A stretch of DNA of 64,000 nucleotides from the NCBI GenBank assembly GCA_015232575.1, contig JADFZL010000002.1:310001-374000 (forward strand). Reading direction: 5' to 3'. Both the position numbers and the translations under genes were made by a program. Source of the DNA: Candidatus Rifleibacteriota bacterium. GTDB taxonomy: Bacteria; Muiribacteriota; Ozemobacteria; Ozemobacterales; Ozemobacteraceae. Within the stretch, counting starts at the first letter, position 1. Every line of letters starts with the position of its first letter. Below the pieces are notes generated by a model, which did no database searches, was not told the origin of the DNA, and saw only the letters and a program-made list of their open reading frames with translations. Positions 42,136 through 51,600 of this stretch are shown piece after piece.

Positions 42136-42720
42136 ATGATTAAAAAAACTGTTATATGTCTGATAGGACTTTTTTTGAGTCTTTCAATTTCAACGTGTTC
42201 AGCAGAAATGCTTGCTTCGATGAAGATTGAGGCAAGTGAGAAAAATAAAGCTCTTACTGTTTATAAAGTAGTGAAAGATGACGGAATATATATCGAAGTA
42301 GAAAATGAAAACGGTGAAAACATCTGGCGAAGTTCAAACCTCGGTATTGAAGACAAATCTTTTGTCATAAACGGGAAGGCAAGGAACCTTGCGCTGTATG
42401 ACTTTGATAAAGATGGTGTTTTTGAAATTGTAACCGCAGCATTTTATGGCCCAAAGGCCAGCGGATTATGGATATTCAAACGGTTGAAAAATGATTCTTT
42501 TGAACCTGTCAAAAATTCTTTTCCTGATGCTGATATTACAAGGGATTTTCTTGTGTCAGACGTACATAGAGTAGATGGTACAGATTTTCTGATTGAAGGA
42601 TCCGGACGGATAAAAACGCTGGGACAGATATTCAATATCGAATCACTTGCATCATCGACCCATGAATATCTTGAATTTTTCTATAAATCTGGAACATTTA
42701 TTCACGAAAAAAATCAATAA
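42136..42720 (+). CDS. Small exported protein with an FG-GAP/VCBS-like stretch
   Basis: 194 residues from ATG at 42136 (TTGGAG upstream); the frame's earlier ATG at 42106 would spoil the signal peptide. Signal peptide MIKKTVICLIGLFLSLSIST CSA. The middle contains ARNLALYDFDKDGVFEIVTA AFYG, a DxDxDG calcium-loop pattern as in FG-GAP/VCBS beta-propeller blades, followed by LWIFKRLKNDSFEPV. Only one such blade is present, so it is not a propeller by itself. Function unknown; monocistronic, with its own promoter and terminator. Confidence 0.75.
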   Translation: MIKKTVICLIGLFLSLSISTCSAEMLASMKIEASEKNKALTVYKVVKDDGIYIEVENENGENIWRSSNLGIEDKSFVINGKARNLALYDFDKDGVFEIVTAAFYGPKASGLWIFKRLKNDSFEPVKNSFPDADITRDFLVSDVHRVDGTDFLIEGSGRIKTLGQIFNIESLASSTHEYLEFFYKSGTFIHEKNQ

Positions 42721-42815
42721 AAAGGCAGTTTTAATGACACTGTGTGAAAATAGACAATTGCAATGTGGAAATAAGCGATCATCAGAAAGTTTAGCAGATT
42801 TCACTACCAGGCACT

Positions 42816-42857
42816 TGCGCTGAATTATTGAGCAGTTTAATAATTTCAGCGCATTTT
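42816..42857 (+). terminator. Terminator after the 194-residue protein gene
   Basis: TGCGCTGAATTATT pairs, with one bulge, with AATAATTTCAGCGCA and is followed by TTTT. It is 95 bases beyond the stop. Confidence 0.6.
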
Positions 42858-42999
42858 GACTTTAAACGGAACATCTGTAGTATTGTTTTAATCGTGATTT
42901 TGTTGCTGAAATTCAGCCAATAAGCTTTCAAAATTTTAGCAAGAGTTGCTTAATTAATGTATTCCTCTGACAAATACATCGTTTGATTTTCTTCCGCTC

Positions 43000-43014
43000 T
43001 GGCACGAATTTTGC
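43000..43014 (+). promoter_or_regulatory. Sigma-54 (RpoN) -24/-12 promoter
   Basis: TGGCACG-AATT-TTGC matches the sigma-54 consensus fully, with GG and GC separated by exactly 10 bases. The implied transcription start is near 43026, 86 bases before the ATG at 43112. Expression would need RpoN and an activating enhancer-binding protein. Confidence 0.75.
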
Positions 43015-43111
43015 TTCCATCATATGACGAATCTTCAAATAAGAATATTTTTACAATTGTTGTGAAGAGATGTGACTTTGAAAGGTTTATCAGATAATGG
43101 AGGTAACTAAA

Positions 43112-43600
43112 ATGAATTCGAGAACCCTTATTGCAGTTTTTGCTCTTCTTATTGCTGTTGGAAGCTTATGTCCGCTTTTTGCCTGGGGAAATTCTTATCC
43201 GCAGGCCGGCTATTCAGTGCAGCTGTTTCAGTCTGCTTATAATGAATTGCAGGATGCCAGATATGTTATTGCCAATTCCAGAAATTACTGGCAGAGAATG
43301 GATGCAGTGTATCAGATCAATTCTGCCCGTTCATATATTTATTCACTTCCGCAGAAAGTGTACAACTCTTTTGGCGGAGATGATCTTCTGAGAAAAGCAG
43401 ATCGGGCAAAATCAAATCTTCTTGTTGCTGACTGGGACGACTCGGTAAGAATAATTGACCGCATGCTTTCAAGAATCAGCCGCAATATAAACAGTCTGTC
43501 ATATTATAATGCTCCCCAGAGAAATAATTATAACAACACCTTCAGTACAGGTTTCACAAGCGCTGTGGTAGGCGCTTTGATTAGCTGGAGACTCTGGTAA
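43112..43600 (+). CDS. Small exported helical protein under sigma-54 control
   Basis: 162 residues from ATG at 43112, preceded by GGAGG 8 bases upstream; an ATG at 43097 overlaps that site and is less likely. Signal peptide ends near residue 25 (LCPLFA-WGN). The mature protein is rich in Tyr, Asn, Arg and Ser with helices such as QLFQSAYNELQDARYVIANS and LRKADRAKSNLLVADWDDSV, then an Asn/Tyr-rich stretch (YYNAPQRNNYNN) and a short hydrophobic C-terminus (TSAVVGALISWRLW) that could contact a membrane. No family recognised. A single-gene transcript bounded by a sigma-54 promoter and a strong terminator. Confidence 0.75.
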   Translation: MNSRTLIAVFALLIAVGSLCPLFAWGNSYPQAGYSVQLFQSAYNELQDARYVIANSRNYWQRMDAVYQINSARSYIYSLPQKVYNSFGGDDLLRKADRAKSNLLVADWDDSVRIIDRMLSRISRNINSLSYYNAPQRNNYNNTFSTGFTSAVVGALISWRLW

Positions 43601-43615
43601 AAACTGAGTTAAGCA

Positions 43616-43660
43616 AATGGTTCTGTTGAAAAAAACTCAACAGAACCATTCGTTTTTTTT
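43616..43660 (+). terminator. Strong terminator of the sigma-54-driven gene
   Basis: AATGGTTCTGTTGA pairs with TCAACAGAACCATT around a short A-rich loop and is followed by CGTTTTTTTT. Confidence 0.9.
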
Positions 43661-43705
43661 AGATACTGAATTCTCATAGAACTCTAATTTTAGAGAGCAA
43701 AATGA

Positions 43706-44072
43706 GATTCAAGATTCAAGATTCAAGATTCAAGATAAAAGAAAAATCTGTCCGCAGATTACGCAGATTTCGCAGATTATGATTTAAAGATAAGATCTTA
43801 AAGGTTACACTTCGTCTCATGAAGTCAGAAAACTATGAGTATGAAATAATTACATGACTGCATGAATTCATATTAAAATTTTCTGAAACCAGCATAACTA
43901 AAATGAAAATTCAATTTTCCCCATTAATCAAAAATCAAAAAATCTTTATTCTTTAACCCTTAATCCTAAAAATCTGCGTAATCTGCGGACAAAAAATCTT
44001 TTCTTGTCTTGTCTTTTTTTCTCTTCTCTTCTCTTGTCTTGCCTTTTCTCGTCTTATCTTCCTTTTCTTTTG
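43706..44072. repeat. Inverted repeat pair with direct-repeat array and pyrimidine tract
   Basis: Four GATTCAA units in tandem (43706-43736), then GTCCGCAGATTACGCAGATT at about 43750. The inverse (AATCTGCGTAATCTGCGGAC) is at 43971-43990, so the 20-base arms are identical and about 200 bases apart. A 75-base strand made almost only of C and T with TCTTGTCTTG/TCTTCTCTTC steps follows (43998-44072). It could be a degraded non-autonomous mobile repeat. No transposase. Confidence 0.7.
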
Positions 44073-44196
44073 TTGCCAGGATTTGTTCTGCGGATACGTT
44101 TGTTTTAACAATGTATTGACTTTTGAATATATTCAGTTATATTCAGAGCGAGCCTCCGCAGCGTTTTGCAATGATTAGTTTGAAGGGAAATCTATT

Positions 44197-46728
44197 ATGA
44201 ATAAAGTTAGAAACAGAAATATTGGTACTACTATGTTTCTGTTTCTATTTGCGATAATTTCAGTTGCTTTCTGTGAATCTATTGGTGAATCCCCGTTGCC
44301 TTCTCCACGTCTGGTTCCAATTGACCCACCGTCTTCAATATTCCAGAGCATTCAGCTTGCCGGTTTCAGAAATGACTGGAATTTAAATACTCCGTTTGGA
44401 AAATTAAAAAACATTAGAAACAGCCTCTGGCAAGGTTTTGAATATTTTGAGCCAGGTGAATTTGAATGTCTTTTTGCTGCGAATAATTCCTGGCGGATAT
44501 TCTGGGGAATGAAAGCTGGAAATCCTCCGGGTTCGACAGAAGACTATGTGAATGGAACACTTATTCCACGCGGGCAGAAAATTCCAATAAGAATTATTTC
44601 AAGTGGACCATATCAGATACTTTTTGATGATAAATCGGGGCTTATGAGGCTGAATCTGGCAGACGGGCGGCTTGTACCAATTGCGAATGCCGGACCTGAC
44701 CAAATCGTCAGAAGAGGCGAAATGGTAAGGTTTACCGCAGCAGGCTCTTACGACATTGATGGTTCGATTGCAACATATTCCTGGAGCAATGGGCTTGCGG
44801 GAATTTCACCGTTTACGGTGTACGATGAGCCTGGTGAATATCATGTGACGCTCACAGTAAGTGATAACTCAGGGAATCAGGCTTCAGATACGGTGTTAAT
44901 AACTGTAAAAGAAAGTATTCTCGTGGAAGCAGATTTCCGCAGAGAAACGATATATGCTGTTCCTTTATCCAGATTCTACGATGCCGATCCTGACAATAAT
45001 TTTTACTGCCGCGCCGGGATACAAAAAGGAGATCCGCACTGGCGCGGTGACTTCAAAGGGATGATAGAAAAACTTGATTATATTGTACATGCAGGTTTTT
45101 CTGCAATAATGATTACCCCGCCGGTAGACTGTCGCGGCGAATTAGATTTTTTGGGATACAATGCTTATGACTGGAAGCGCACTGATTCGCGTCTGGAATC
45201 TTCCGATGCAAAATATTACAATCTGATTGAATCAGCGCATTCAAAAGGGTTGAAAATTGTACAGGAAATAGTTGTGAATCATTCTTCCAACTATGGAATA
45301 AGAGGTGAGTATTTCATTGATCGCCTTCCGCATAAGTTTTTCATGATGTCCTCTAAACCTGCAGTACTGCCATATATTTTTAACTGGGGAAACTACAAAC
45401 ATCCTTTTCGTGAAGATAATGATAATCCAAGAGCGCCGGAATGGTTTCAGGACTTTCTTTTTCGCGACCCATGGGCACAGGGACCACTAATCGACCCGCG
45501 CACCGGAACCTCACTTCCGAAGAATGATTATCGCCCTGAACGTTTTTTCGGAACGGATGAATCAACATTGTCTTCAGAATGGTATCACCGGAAAGGCTGG
45601 TTTTCAGCCGACCTTCAAAATAATACCGAAGCAGTTCAATTCAAACATCAGGACAACGATTCAATTGATCTGGCAACTGAAAACTGGAAAGTAAAAAACT
45701 ATCTCAATGAAGCAGTGTTTCGCTTTATTGATCTGGGTGTTGATGGTTTTATGATTAAATTTGCCAGAAATGTTCCGCGTGAAGATATTCTTTTTATGGT
45801 CGATGAATGGAAAAAGTATAAACGGGATTTGTTTGTTGCAGCTGATGTTGAATCAGATAAGTCTATTTCCGAAGTTCTTTCTTCTCTGAACCCATATTAT
45901 CGAACCACCGCCGCTTCGGTCGAAAATCCGACTGAACTCATGCCGTGGTGGTACACAAGAATTGCGTATGATACTTCAAACCCTGACAGCGGAAGAGATT
46001 CAAAACTTGCAGTCTGCGATTACCAGCTACTGAATACTTTTGGTACAACAATTCTGAAGAGTAAATTTTCCGGTCTCGGAAAGCTTCTTGCCATGGATTG
46101 GATATACGGCGACCCTACTACGCTTGTAACGTTTTTTCATGGCCGCACTCGTGGGCCATCCCTGGGTGCAGACCGTTTTAAACGGTTTGCGGGGCAGCCT
46201 GAATATGCGGCTCTTGCATATACGCTTCTCTTTACTGCCCGTGGAATACCGTGCATTCAGATGGGAGAGGAAATTGAGTTTCAGAAAGGCATGCCGCTGG
46301 TAGCAGATGCTTCTTCAATAATGCTTTCTCAGTCGGCGCTTGCCTATTTCGGCGAAAATCTTTCTCCTGCAAATTATTCTTCAACTGTCTCAAATAGAAT
46401 GTTTCAGCATATTCAGCGATTAAATATGATCAGAAAACTTGTGCCAGCGCTTCAAATCGGGAAAATGTTGAACGGCAGAGACTGGAATTCGGGAATCAGT
46501 TTTATTAGAAAAACAGATGTTTCAGATTCGGTCGCGGTTGTTGCCCTGAGCCTTGCTGAGCAGGAAATCACGGTTTCTGGAATTTCAGACGGTTTGTATT
46601 CAGATGCAATATCAGGTAATATCATTAATACAGCATCTAACACGCTTACATTTCAGGTTGCACCATTCTCAGCAGCAATCTGGGTGAAGAATGGTCCCGG
46701 AAAAATAGGCGAAGGTGGCTATCACTGA
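44197..46728 (+). CDS. GH13 amylase-fold protein with PKD domain, catalytic residues missing
   Basis: 843 residues from ATG at 44197 (GAAGGGAAA upstream). Signal peptide to about residue 28. Residues ~50-150 resemble a starch-binding beta domain (GFRNDWNLNTPFGKL, EPGEFECLFAANNSWRIFWG). A PKD domain lies at ~165-245 (ANAGPDQIVRRGEMVRFTAA, EPGEYHVTLTVSDNSGNQAS). From ~250 on comes a GH13 (alpha/beta)8 barrel: WRGDFKGMIEKLDYIVHAGF, YNAYDWKRTDSRL, EIVVNHSS. Conserved region II reads GVDGFMIKFA at ~515, where active enzymes have GFR-D: the nucleophile Asp is Lys and the Arg is Met. Region III gives AADVES instead of the acid Glu, and region IV FFHGRTRG instead of NHD. It is probably a carbohydrate-binding non-enzyme. 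It overlaps the next gene by 14 bases. Confidence 0.82.
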   Translation: MNKVRNRNIGTTMFLFLFAIISVAFCESIGESPLPSPRLVPIDPPSSIFQSIQLAGFRNDWNLNTPFGKLKNIRNSLWQGFEYFEPGEFECLFAANNSWRIFWGMKAGNPPGSTEDYVNGTLIPRGQKIPIRIISSGPYQILFDDKSGLMRLNLADGRLVPIANAGPDQIVRRGEMVRFTAAGSYDIDGSIATYSWSNGLAGISPFTVYDEPGEYHVTLTVSDNSGNQASDTVLITVKESILVEADFRRETIYAVPLSRFYDADPDNNFYCRAGIQKGDPHWRGDFKGMIEKLDYIVHAGFSAIMITPPVDCRGELDFLGYNAYDWKRTDSRLESSDAKYYNLIESAHSKGLKIVQEIVVNHSSNYGIRGEYFIDRLPHKFFMMSSKPAVLPYIFNWGNYKHPFREDNDNPRAPEWFQDFLFRDPWAQGPLIDPRTGTSLPKNDYRPERFFGTDESTLSSEWYHRKGWFSADLQNNTEAVQFKHQDNDSIDLATENWKVKNYLNEAVFRFIDLGVDGFMIKFARNVPREDILFMVDEWKKYKRDLFVAADVESDKSISEVLSSLNPYYRTTAASVENPTELMPWWYTRIAYDTSNPDSGRDSKLAVCDYQLLNTFGTTILKSKFSGLGKLLAMDWIYGDPTTLVTFFHGRTRGPSLGADRFKRFAGQPEYAALAYTLLFTARGIPCIQMGEEIEFQKGMPLVADASSIMLSQSALAYFGENLSPANYSSTVSNRMFQHIQRLNMIRKLVPALQIGKMLNGRDWNSGISFIRKTDVSDSVAVVALSLAEQEITVSGISDGLYSDAISGNIINTASNTLTFQVAPFSAAIWVKNGPGKIGEGGYH

Positions 46729-48376
46729 AAATATGCACATAATTGTAATTCTGGGTTCGATCTTTCTTGCTTTCGGGTGGCTTTTCAGTAGCGAGTATTT
46801 TCCATATTCGATTGATGCGGCTTTTCATTTGCGTTTTTCAAAAGTTTTCATGGAAGCTGCTCTTGAAAAAGGCGGATATCCGGACTGGGACGCGCCTGTT
46901 TTTGATGGCTGCGGATGCGCTTCATTCAGGTATTACGCACCGCTGGTATATATAATAACCTGGTGTTTTCAATCTGTCGGAGTTAATGAAACACTGTCGA
47001 TAAAGCTTACTTTGCTTTTGTTTACTCTGGTTGCAGTTTACGGATTGAGAAAGTGGTTTGAAGTAATCGAAATTCCTGATCTGAAAAACATTGCAACCGG
47101 AATATTCCTTGCGTCAGCAGTACTAACAGTTTTTATTTATCGTGTGACTTTCCTGCAGAATATCTGCGCTTTTATGCTATTTCCGTTATTTTTGAAATTT
47201 CTCTCTGATCACGAAAAGAATTCGCATATCAAATGTGCATTAGTATTCGGAACAATCTGTTTTACTCATGTACTTGCTGGTTATATGATAGTCTTTGCAA
47301 GCATTGTACTTGCGTTAGTGTTTCTTCTAATTAAACATGATTTCAGCCTCATAAGGCGTCTGGCATTTTCGATTGCTGCCGGTTCATTGCTGGCGTCTAT
47401 TTATCTGCTTCCGGCGCTCTTTACAGCTGACGAAGTTCACCTCAAACTAATTAAATGGAGCAAAAATCACGTTATTGCGTCTGCTGGTACAATACCAGGC
47501 TTTCTCAATGGCAGAATCGAGGGAAGTCTCTTTGATATTCTGAACAGAAATACCACGACATCAGTTACAGTTCTGTTTCTCATTGCAGCAGTTTTCACTC
47601 TTTTTGCATTCATGCTGGCATATTTAAATATTCTGAGTTCAGGAAAAAAGCCAGAGTTTTCAGAAATGAATAAAATCACTCTGATTTCAGGTCTTGGTAT
47701 TGCTTTTCTTACCCTTTCTCAGAGCATGTTTCTCTGGAAAATAATTCCTGAAATGTTGATGGTACAATACCCGTATCGCTGGACATTTATAGCGTTTATT
47801 TTGTTGTTACCGTCATTGGCTACTGTTTGGCGTGCGTCTTTGTCCAATGGAAAAGTTCTTTTTAACGGTCTCATAATTGTTCTGTTTGTTTTTCCGGCAG
47901 TTCTAATTCAGTATTTATCACCATTTTACAACAGTGAACTTACAAGACAATCTCTCGAAGATTCTCAGCATTATCCAGTTGAATATCTTCCTGCCACATG
48001 GAATTCAGAGAAAGAAATACAAGTAAAAAATAATGATTTTCATAGAATGTTGTACGATACTTCCAAAATAAAAATCAGTATTACAGAAAAAAATCAGGAG
48101 TCTTTAGGTTTCAATCTGGAAGGCAATTCCACTGGTGAAACGGTCATTATCAGAACCCATTTTGACAATGGCTGGGAAATGATCAATCAATCTGATAAGC
48201 AGTTGATACCACTCAGAAGAACATCCGAAGGTTATATCGAATTTTTTCCACCTGAAAAAAACAGCCAGCTGCAACTGACAAGAAAGTCTCCTGACTGGCG
48301 CCTTGCAGGTCTGATAATCTCATTGGCAACACTTATTTTCTGTCTTGCAGGGTTTTTGAAACCATTCAAAAACTGA
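46715..48376 (+). CDS. Multi-span membrane protein, GT-C/PTPS-related type
   Basis: 553 residues from GTG at 46715, inside the previous gene; ATG at 46733, just after that gene's stop, is an equally plausible start. About 11-12 hydrophobic segments, then a ~100-residue soluble C-terminal part and a last membrane helix (LAGLIISLATLIFCLAGFLK). The first loop has YSIDAAFHLRFSKVFMEAAL and YPDWDAPVFDGCGCASFRYY, a pattern of GT-C glycosyltransferases and of the membrane proteins labelled '6-pyruvoyl-tetrahydropterin synthase related', which use lipid-linked sugars. The overlap with the GH13-like gene suggests both serve one surface glycan process. Donor and acceptor are unknown. Confidence 0.7.
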   Translation: MAITENMHIIVILGSIFLAFGWLFSSEYFPYSIDAAFHLRFSKVFMEAALEKGGYPDWDAPVFDGCGCASFRYYAPLVYIITWCFQSVGVNETLSIKLTLLLFTLVAVYGLRKWFEVIEIPDLKNIATGIFLASAVLTVFIYRVTFLQNICAFMLFPLFLKFLSDHEKNSHIKCALVFGTICFTHVLAGYMIVFASIVLALVFLLIKHDFSLIRRLAFSIAAGSLLASIYLLPALFTADEVHLKLIKWSKNHVIASAGTIPGFLNGRIEGSLFDILNRNTTTSVTVLFLIAAVFTLFAFMLAYLNILSSGKKPEFSEMNKITLISGLGIAFLTLSQSMFLWKIIPEMLMVQYPYRWTFIAFILLLPSLATVWRASLSNGKVLFNGLIIVLFVFPAVLIQYLSPFYNSELTRQSLEDSQHYPVEYLPATWNSEKEIQVKNNDFHRMLYDTSKIKISITEKNQESLGFNLEGNSTGETVIIRTHFDNGWEMINQSDKQLIPLRRTSEGYIEFFPPEKNSQLQLTRKSPDWRLAGLIISLATLIFCLAGFLKPFKN

Positions 48377-48687
48377 GAGTATAATTTTTCCTTTAATTGA
48401 TCAAGGTTTCAAAAATTGCAGGCAATTACTGGTACAAAATTATTTTGGTTGAAAATTGTGCAATTTTTTTATATAATCAGATATTGCTTTGTTGATTTTG
48501 TTTATTTATAGAATTGTGACTATATTAGACTTTAGAAGAGTATTTGATTAGAGGATATCTACAGCTGTCCGAGTGCGTATTGCTCCCCAAACAAAATTGA
48601 TAGATATGGCGCAATAACTGATATGTTTATTTACGTGTCAGTCGTTTTTTTGTCGTCCGTAAATTATAAGTAAAATTAGGATTATCA
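48377..48687. other. Gap before the giant lipoprotein gene
   Basis: 311 bases, AT-rich. A weak terminator-like hairpin is at 48452-48470. The segment 48555-48620 is less AT-rich but shows no known riboswitch pattern. No gene seen. Confidence 0.4.
48452..48470 (+). terminator. Weak terminator-like hairpin
   Basis: AAAATT-GTGC-AATTTT followed by TTT, 76 bases after the membrane-protein stop. The stem is all A/T, so efficiency is doubtful. Confidence 0.35.
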
Positions 48688-51600
48688 ATGAAATACTATG
48701 TATGTTTATTTCTTCTGTTGTTAATTTCCAGTCTGTTTTGGGCAGGTTGTGGCGGTTCGGGCGGAAGCGGTGTAATAACTAATGCGGATGGAATATCTGC
48801 TGCGACTGGCTCCGTTATGGGTAAGATTTCTGGTGATGATAAGTCCGGAGCTGATATATTTTTAATTAAATCAGACGCGGTTATATTACCTCCTGCTGCT
48901 TTAAGAGCTGAACTTTCCCAGGATTTAACATCACAATGTTATTACACATCTTCTGATCTAAATGGAGCTTTTGCTTTTCACAGTGTTTCATGTGGAAATT
49001 ACAGTCTGATGGTAAAAAAGAGCCGTAATCAAAGCTATTTTCAACCAAATCTTAATGTTCTCGGTGATGTTTCTTCACCCGTGGTAGTTAATGTGGAGTT
49101 GCGTCCAACGGGTGAGATTGCCGGAAACGTTCAGATTCCCGCAAATCATTCTGCGAAAAGCGGAGTAATCGTATTTATACGGGGAACTTCATATTCGGCA
49201 TTTTCTGATATCTCGGGTAATTACGTAATAAGTGAAATTCCCACAGGAAACTACACAGTTGCCTTTATGATGCCGGGTCTTCAGGAAATCAGCATTCCTA
49301 GAGTCGAGGTTGGCGCTGGAACTATTACAACTCTTCCTCAAATGACATTATCCGTAGATGAAGCCTTTTTTGCCGGAATTACATGGAAAGGGTCATTGGA
49401 TGCTCATCCGATCAATCCTCAGAGAAATTGGGCTTATTACAATACAGCAGACAGAAAAGCTTACATTTTTTCAAATGGAGTGTGGAATCTGATCTCACAA
49501 GATGGAATAAATGGAAGTTCCGGCACTGTTGGGGCAACGGGAACCGCTGGTGTAACAGGTGCAACGGGTCCGACCGGCTTAACAGGGCCAACTGGTGTTC
49601 AGGGAATACAGGGGCTTCAGGGAGTCGGAATCTCCTGGCTGGGCGAATTACTTCAACATCCATCAGAACCATTGTTGAATTATGCATACTATAATCCACT
49701 TGAGAAGAAGTCTTATATTTTTAATGGAAATACCTGGCAAATCCTTGCTCAAGATGGATTAATTGGCTCTGCAGGTCCTGTTGGACCACAGGGTGCAACA
49801 GGACCGACAGGAACCACGGGCGCCACCGGCGCTACTGGCTTAACAGGGCCCGCAGGGGCTGTTGGAACTACTGGTGCAACAGGTTCTGCTGGAATAAATG
49901 GTTCAACCGGAGCCACGGGTGCGACAGGTGTATCTGGTACAAACGGCATAAGCATTGTCTGGAAAGGTCCTTCAGCAGATCCATCGGAATTCGGAACTCC
50001 GCAGATAAACTGGGCGTATTACGATACCACGCTGAAGACTTCACGAATATGGAATGGCTCTTTCTGGCAAATCCTGACGCTTGATGGCATGACTGGAGCC
50101 ACAGGTTCAACTGGAACCACGGGAACTACGGGTGCTGCAGGAACAACAGGCGCGACTGGCGCTGCGGGGGTTGTCGGGGCCACTGGTGCAACTGGTTCTG
50201 CCGGTTCCGATGGAGTAACCGGAGCCACAGGTGCGACAGGGGTATCTGGTACAAACGGCATAAGCATCCTCTGGAAAGGTCCTTCAGCAGATCCATCGGA
50301 ATTCGGAACTCCGCAGATAAACTGGGCCTATTACGATACTTCGCTGAAGACTTCACGAATATGGGCTGGTTCTTCCTGGCAAATTCTTGCGCTGGACGGC
50401 ATGATCGGAGCCACAGGTTCAACTGGAAGTAAGGGAACTACAGGCGCTACGGGTGCTGCGGGGGCTGATGGGGCCACCGGTTCTGCCGGGGTAAATGGTT
50501 CAATCGGTGCGACAGGTGCTGATGGTTTAACAGGAGCAACAGGAGCAACAGGAGCAACAGGGGCCACTGGAAACACTGGGGCTATTGGTGAAACAGGTGC
50601 ATCAGGTACCAATGGCATAAGCATAGTCTGGAAGGGTCCATCAGCAGATCCGTCTGGATTCGGAACTCCGCAGCTAAACTGGGCATACTACGATACCACG
50701 TTGAAGACTTCACGAATATGGGATGGCTCTTCCTGGCAAATCATGGCGTTGGACGGCATGACTGGAGCAACAGGATTAACCGGCTCAACAGGTGCCGCTG
50801 GAGCTACCGGTGCAACAGGTTCTGCGGGAGTAAGCGGTTCGACCGGTTCGACCGGGGCGACAGGAGCTGCCGGAACTACCGGTGCCACCGGTGCAACAGG
50901 CGCAGTTGGTGCCAATGGCATAAGCATAGCCTGGAAAGGTTCTTCAGTAGATCCATCAGAATTTGGAACTCCGCAGCTGAACTGGGCATATTACGATACT
51001 ACGCTGAAGACTTCACGAATATGGGATGGTTCTTCCTGGCAAATTCTTGCACAGGACGGAAACATTGGAACTTCAACTGTTTCAGCCGGTTCATATTCAA
51101 ATATTGCTTCAAAAACCTGCTATTACGTGGACGAGCTTGATCATACAAATGCAAATATTCTTGTCGAGATCGCTACTCATGGAAGAATAATTCAATCGAC
51201 TCGTGCGGATGGAGCTGGTGAGTTCTCATTTAACAACGTTGAAGCAGGAACCTACGATGTAAAGTTTTCTGTAGAAGGCTATCTAAAGCGATACCGACTG
51301 GCAACTCAGAGTCCGGAAATAACCATTGTGGCTTCTTCTTCGATAGACTATCGAAGTAATCCAGACTATCACTTTCTGCTTGAACCAGCTCTTGCCCCAA
51401 AAGTGGTACATATCTATCCTGCAAGCGGAGCACGCAAAATAGCCACTAATGAGAACATAAGAGTTTCATTCACTCAGCGCATGAATGAAACGAGTGTGGT
51501 TAATAACTTTACAGTTTTAGATTCCAATACGACTTCCATAACAGCTGATTCAATAACCTGGAATGCAACAGAGGCTGTCTTCGTTCCTGCTTCAGGTTCC

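Larger units (their letters stand above)
42721..43111. other. Gap with terminator and sigma-54 promoter
   Basis: 391 bases. It holds the terminator at 42816-42857 and a sigma-54 promoter at 43000-43014. The AT-rich DNA between them (42860-42990) is where an enhancer-binding protein would be expected to bind; no clear repeated site was found. Confidence 0.5.
43601..44196. other. Long gap with terminator, inverted repeat and pyrimidine tract
   Basis: 596 bases with no gene. In order: terminator (43616-43660), a direct-repeat array and inverted repeat (43706-44000), a pyrimidine-rich tract (43998-44072), then the 5' region of the GH13-like gene. Confidence 0.6.

Noticed and set aside
42801..42900. 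Possible riboswitch before the gene at 43112
   Set aside because: The hairpin is followed by a T-run and precedes the sigma-54 promoter, so it is better read as the terminator of the upstream gene.
43706..44072. CRISPR-like array
   Set aside because: The GATTCAA units are contiguous 7-8 base repeats without spacers, and no cas genes are present.
49749..50927. Pro/Val-rich minus-strand frames ([10 protein letters not shown] patterns)
   Set aside because: They are the reverse complement of the Gly-X-Thr collagen-like coding repeats; the dominant strand is plus with a lipoprotein signal and domain matches.
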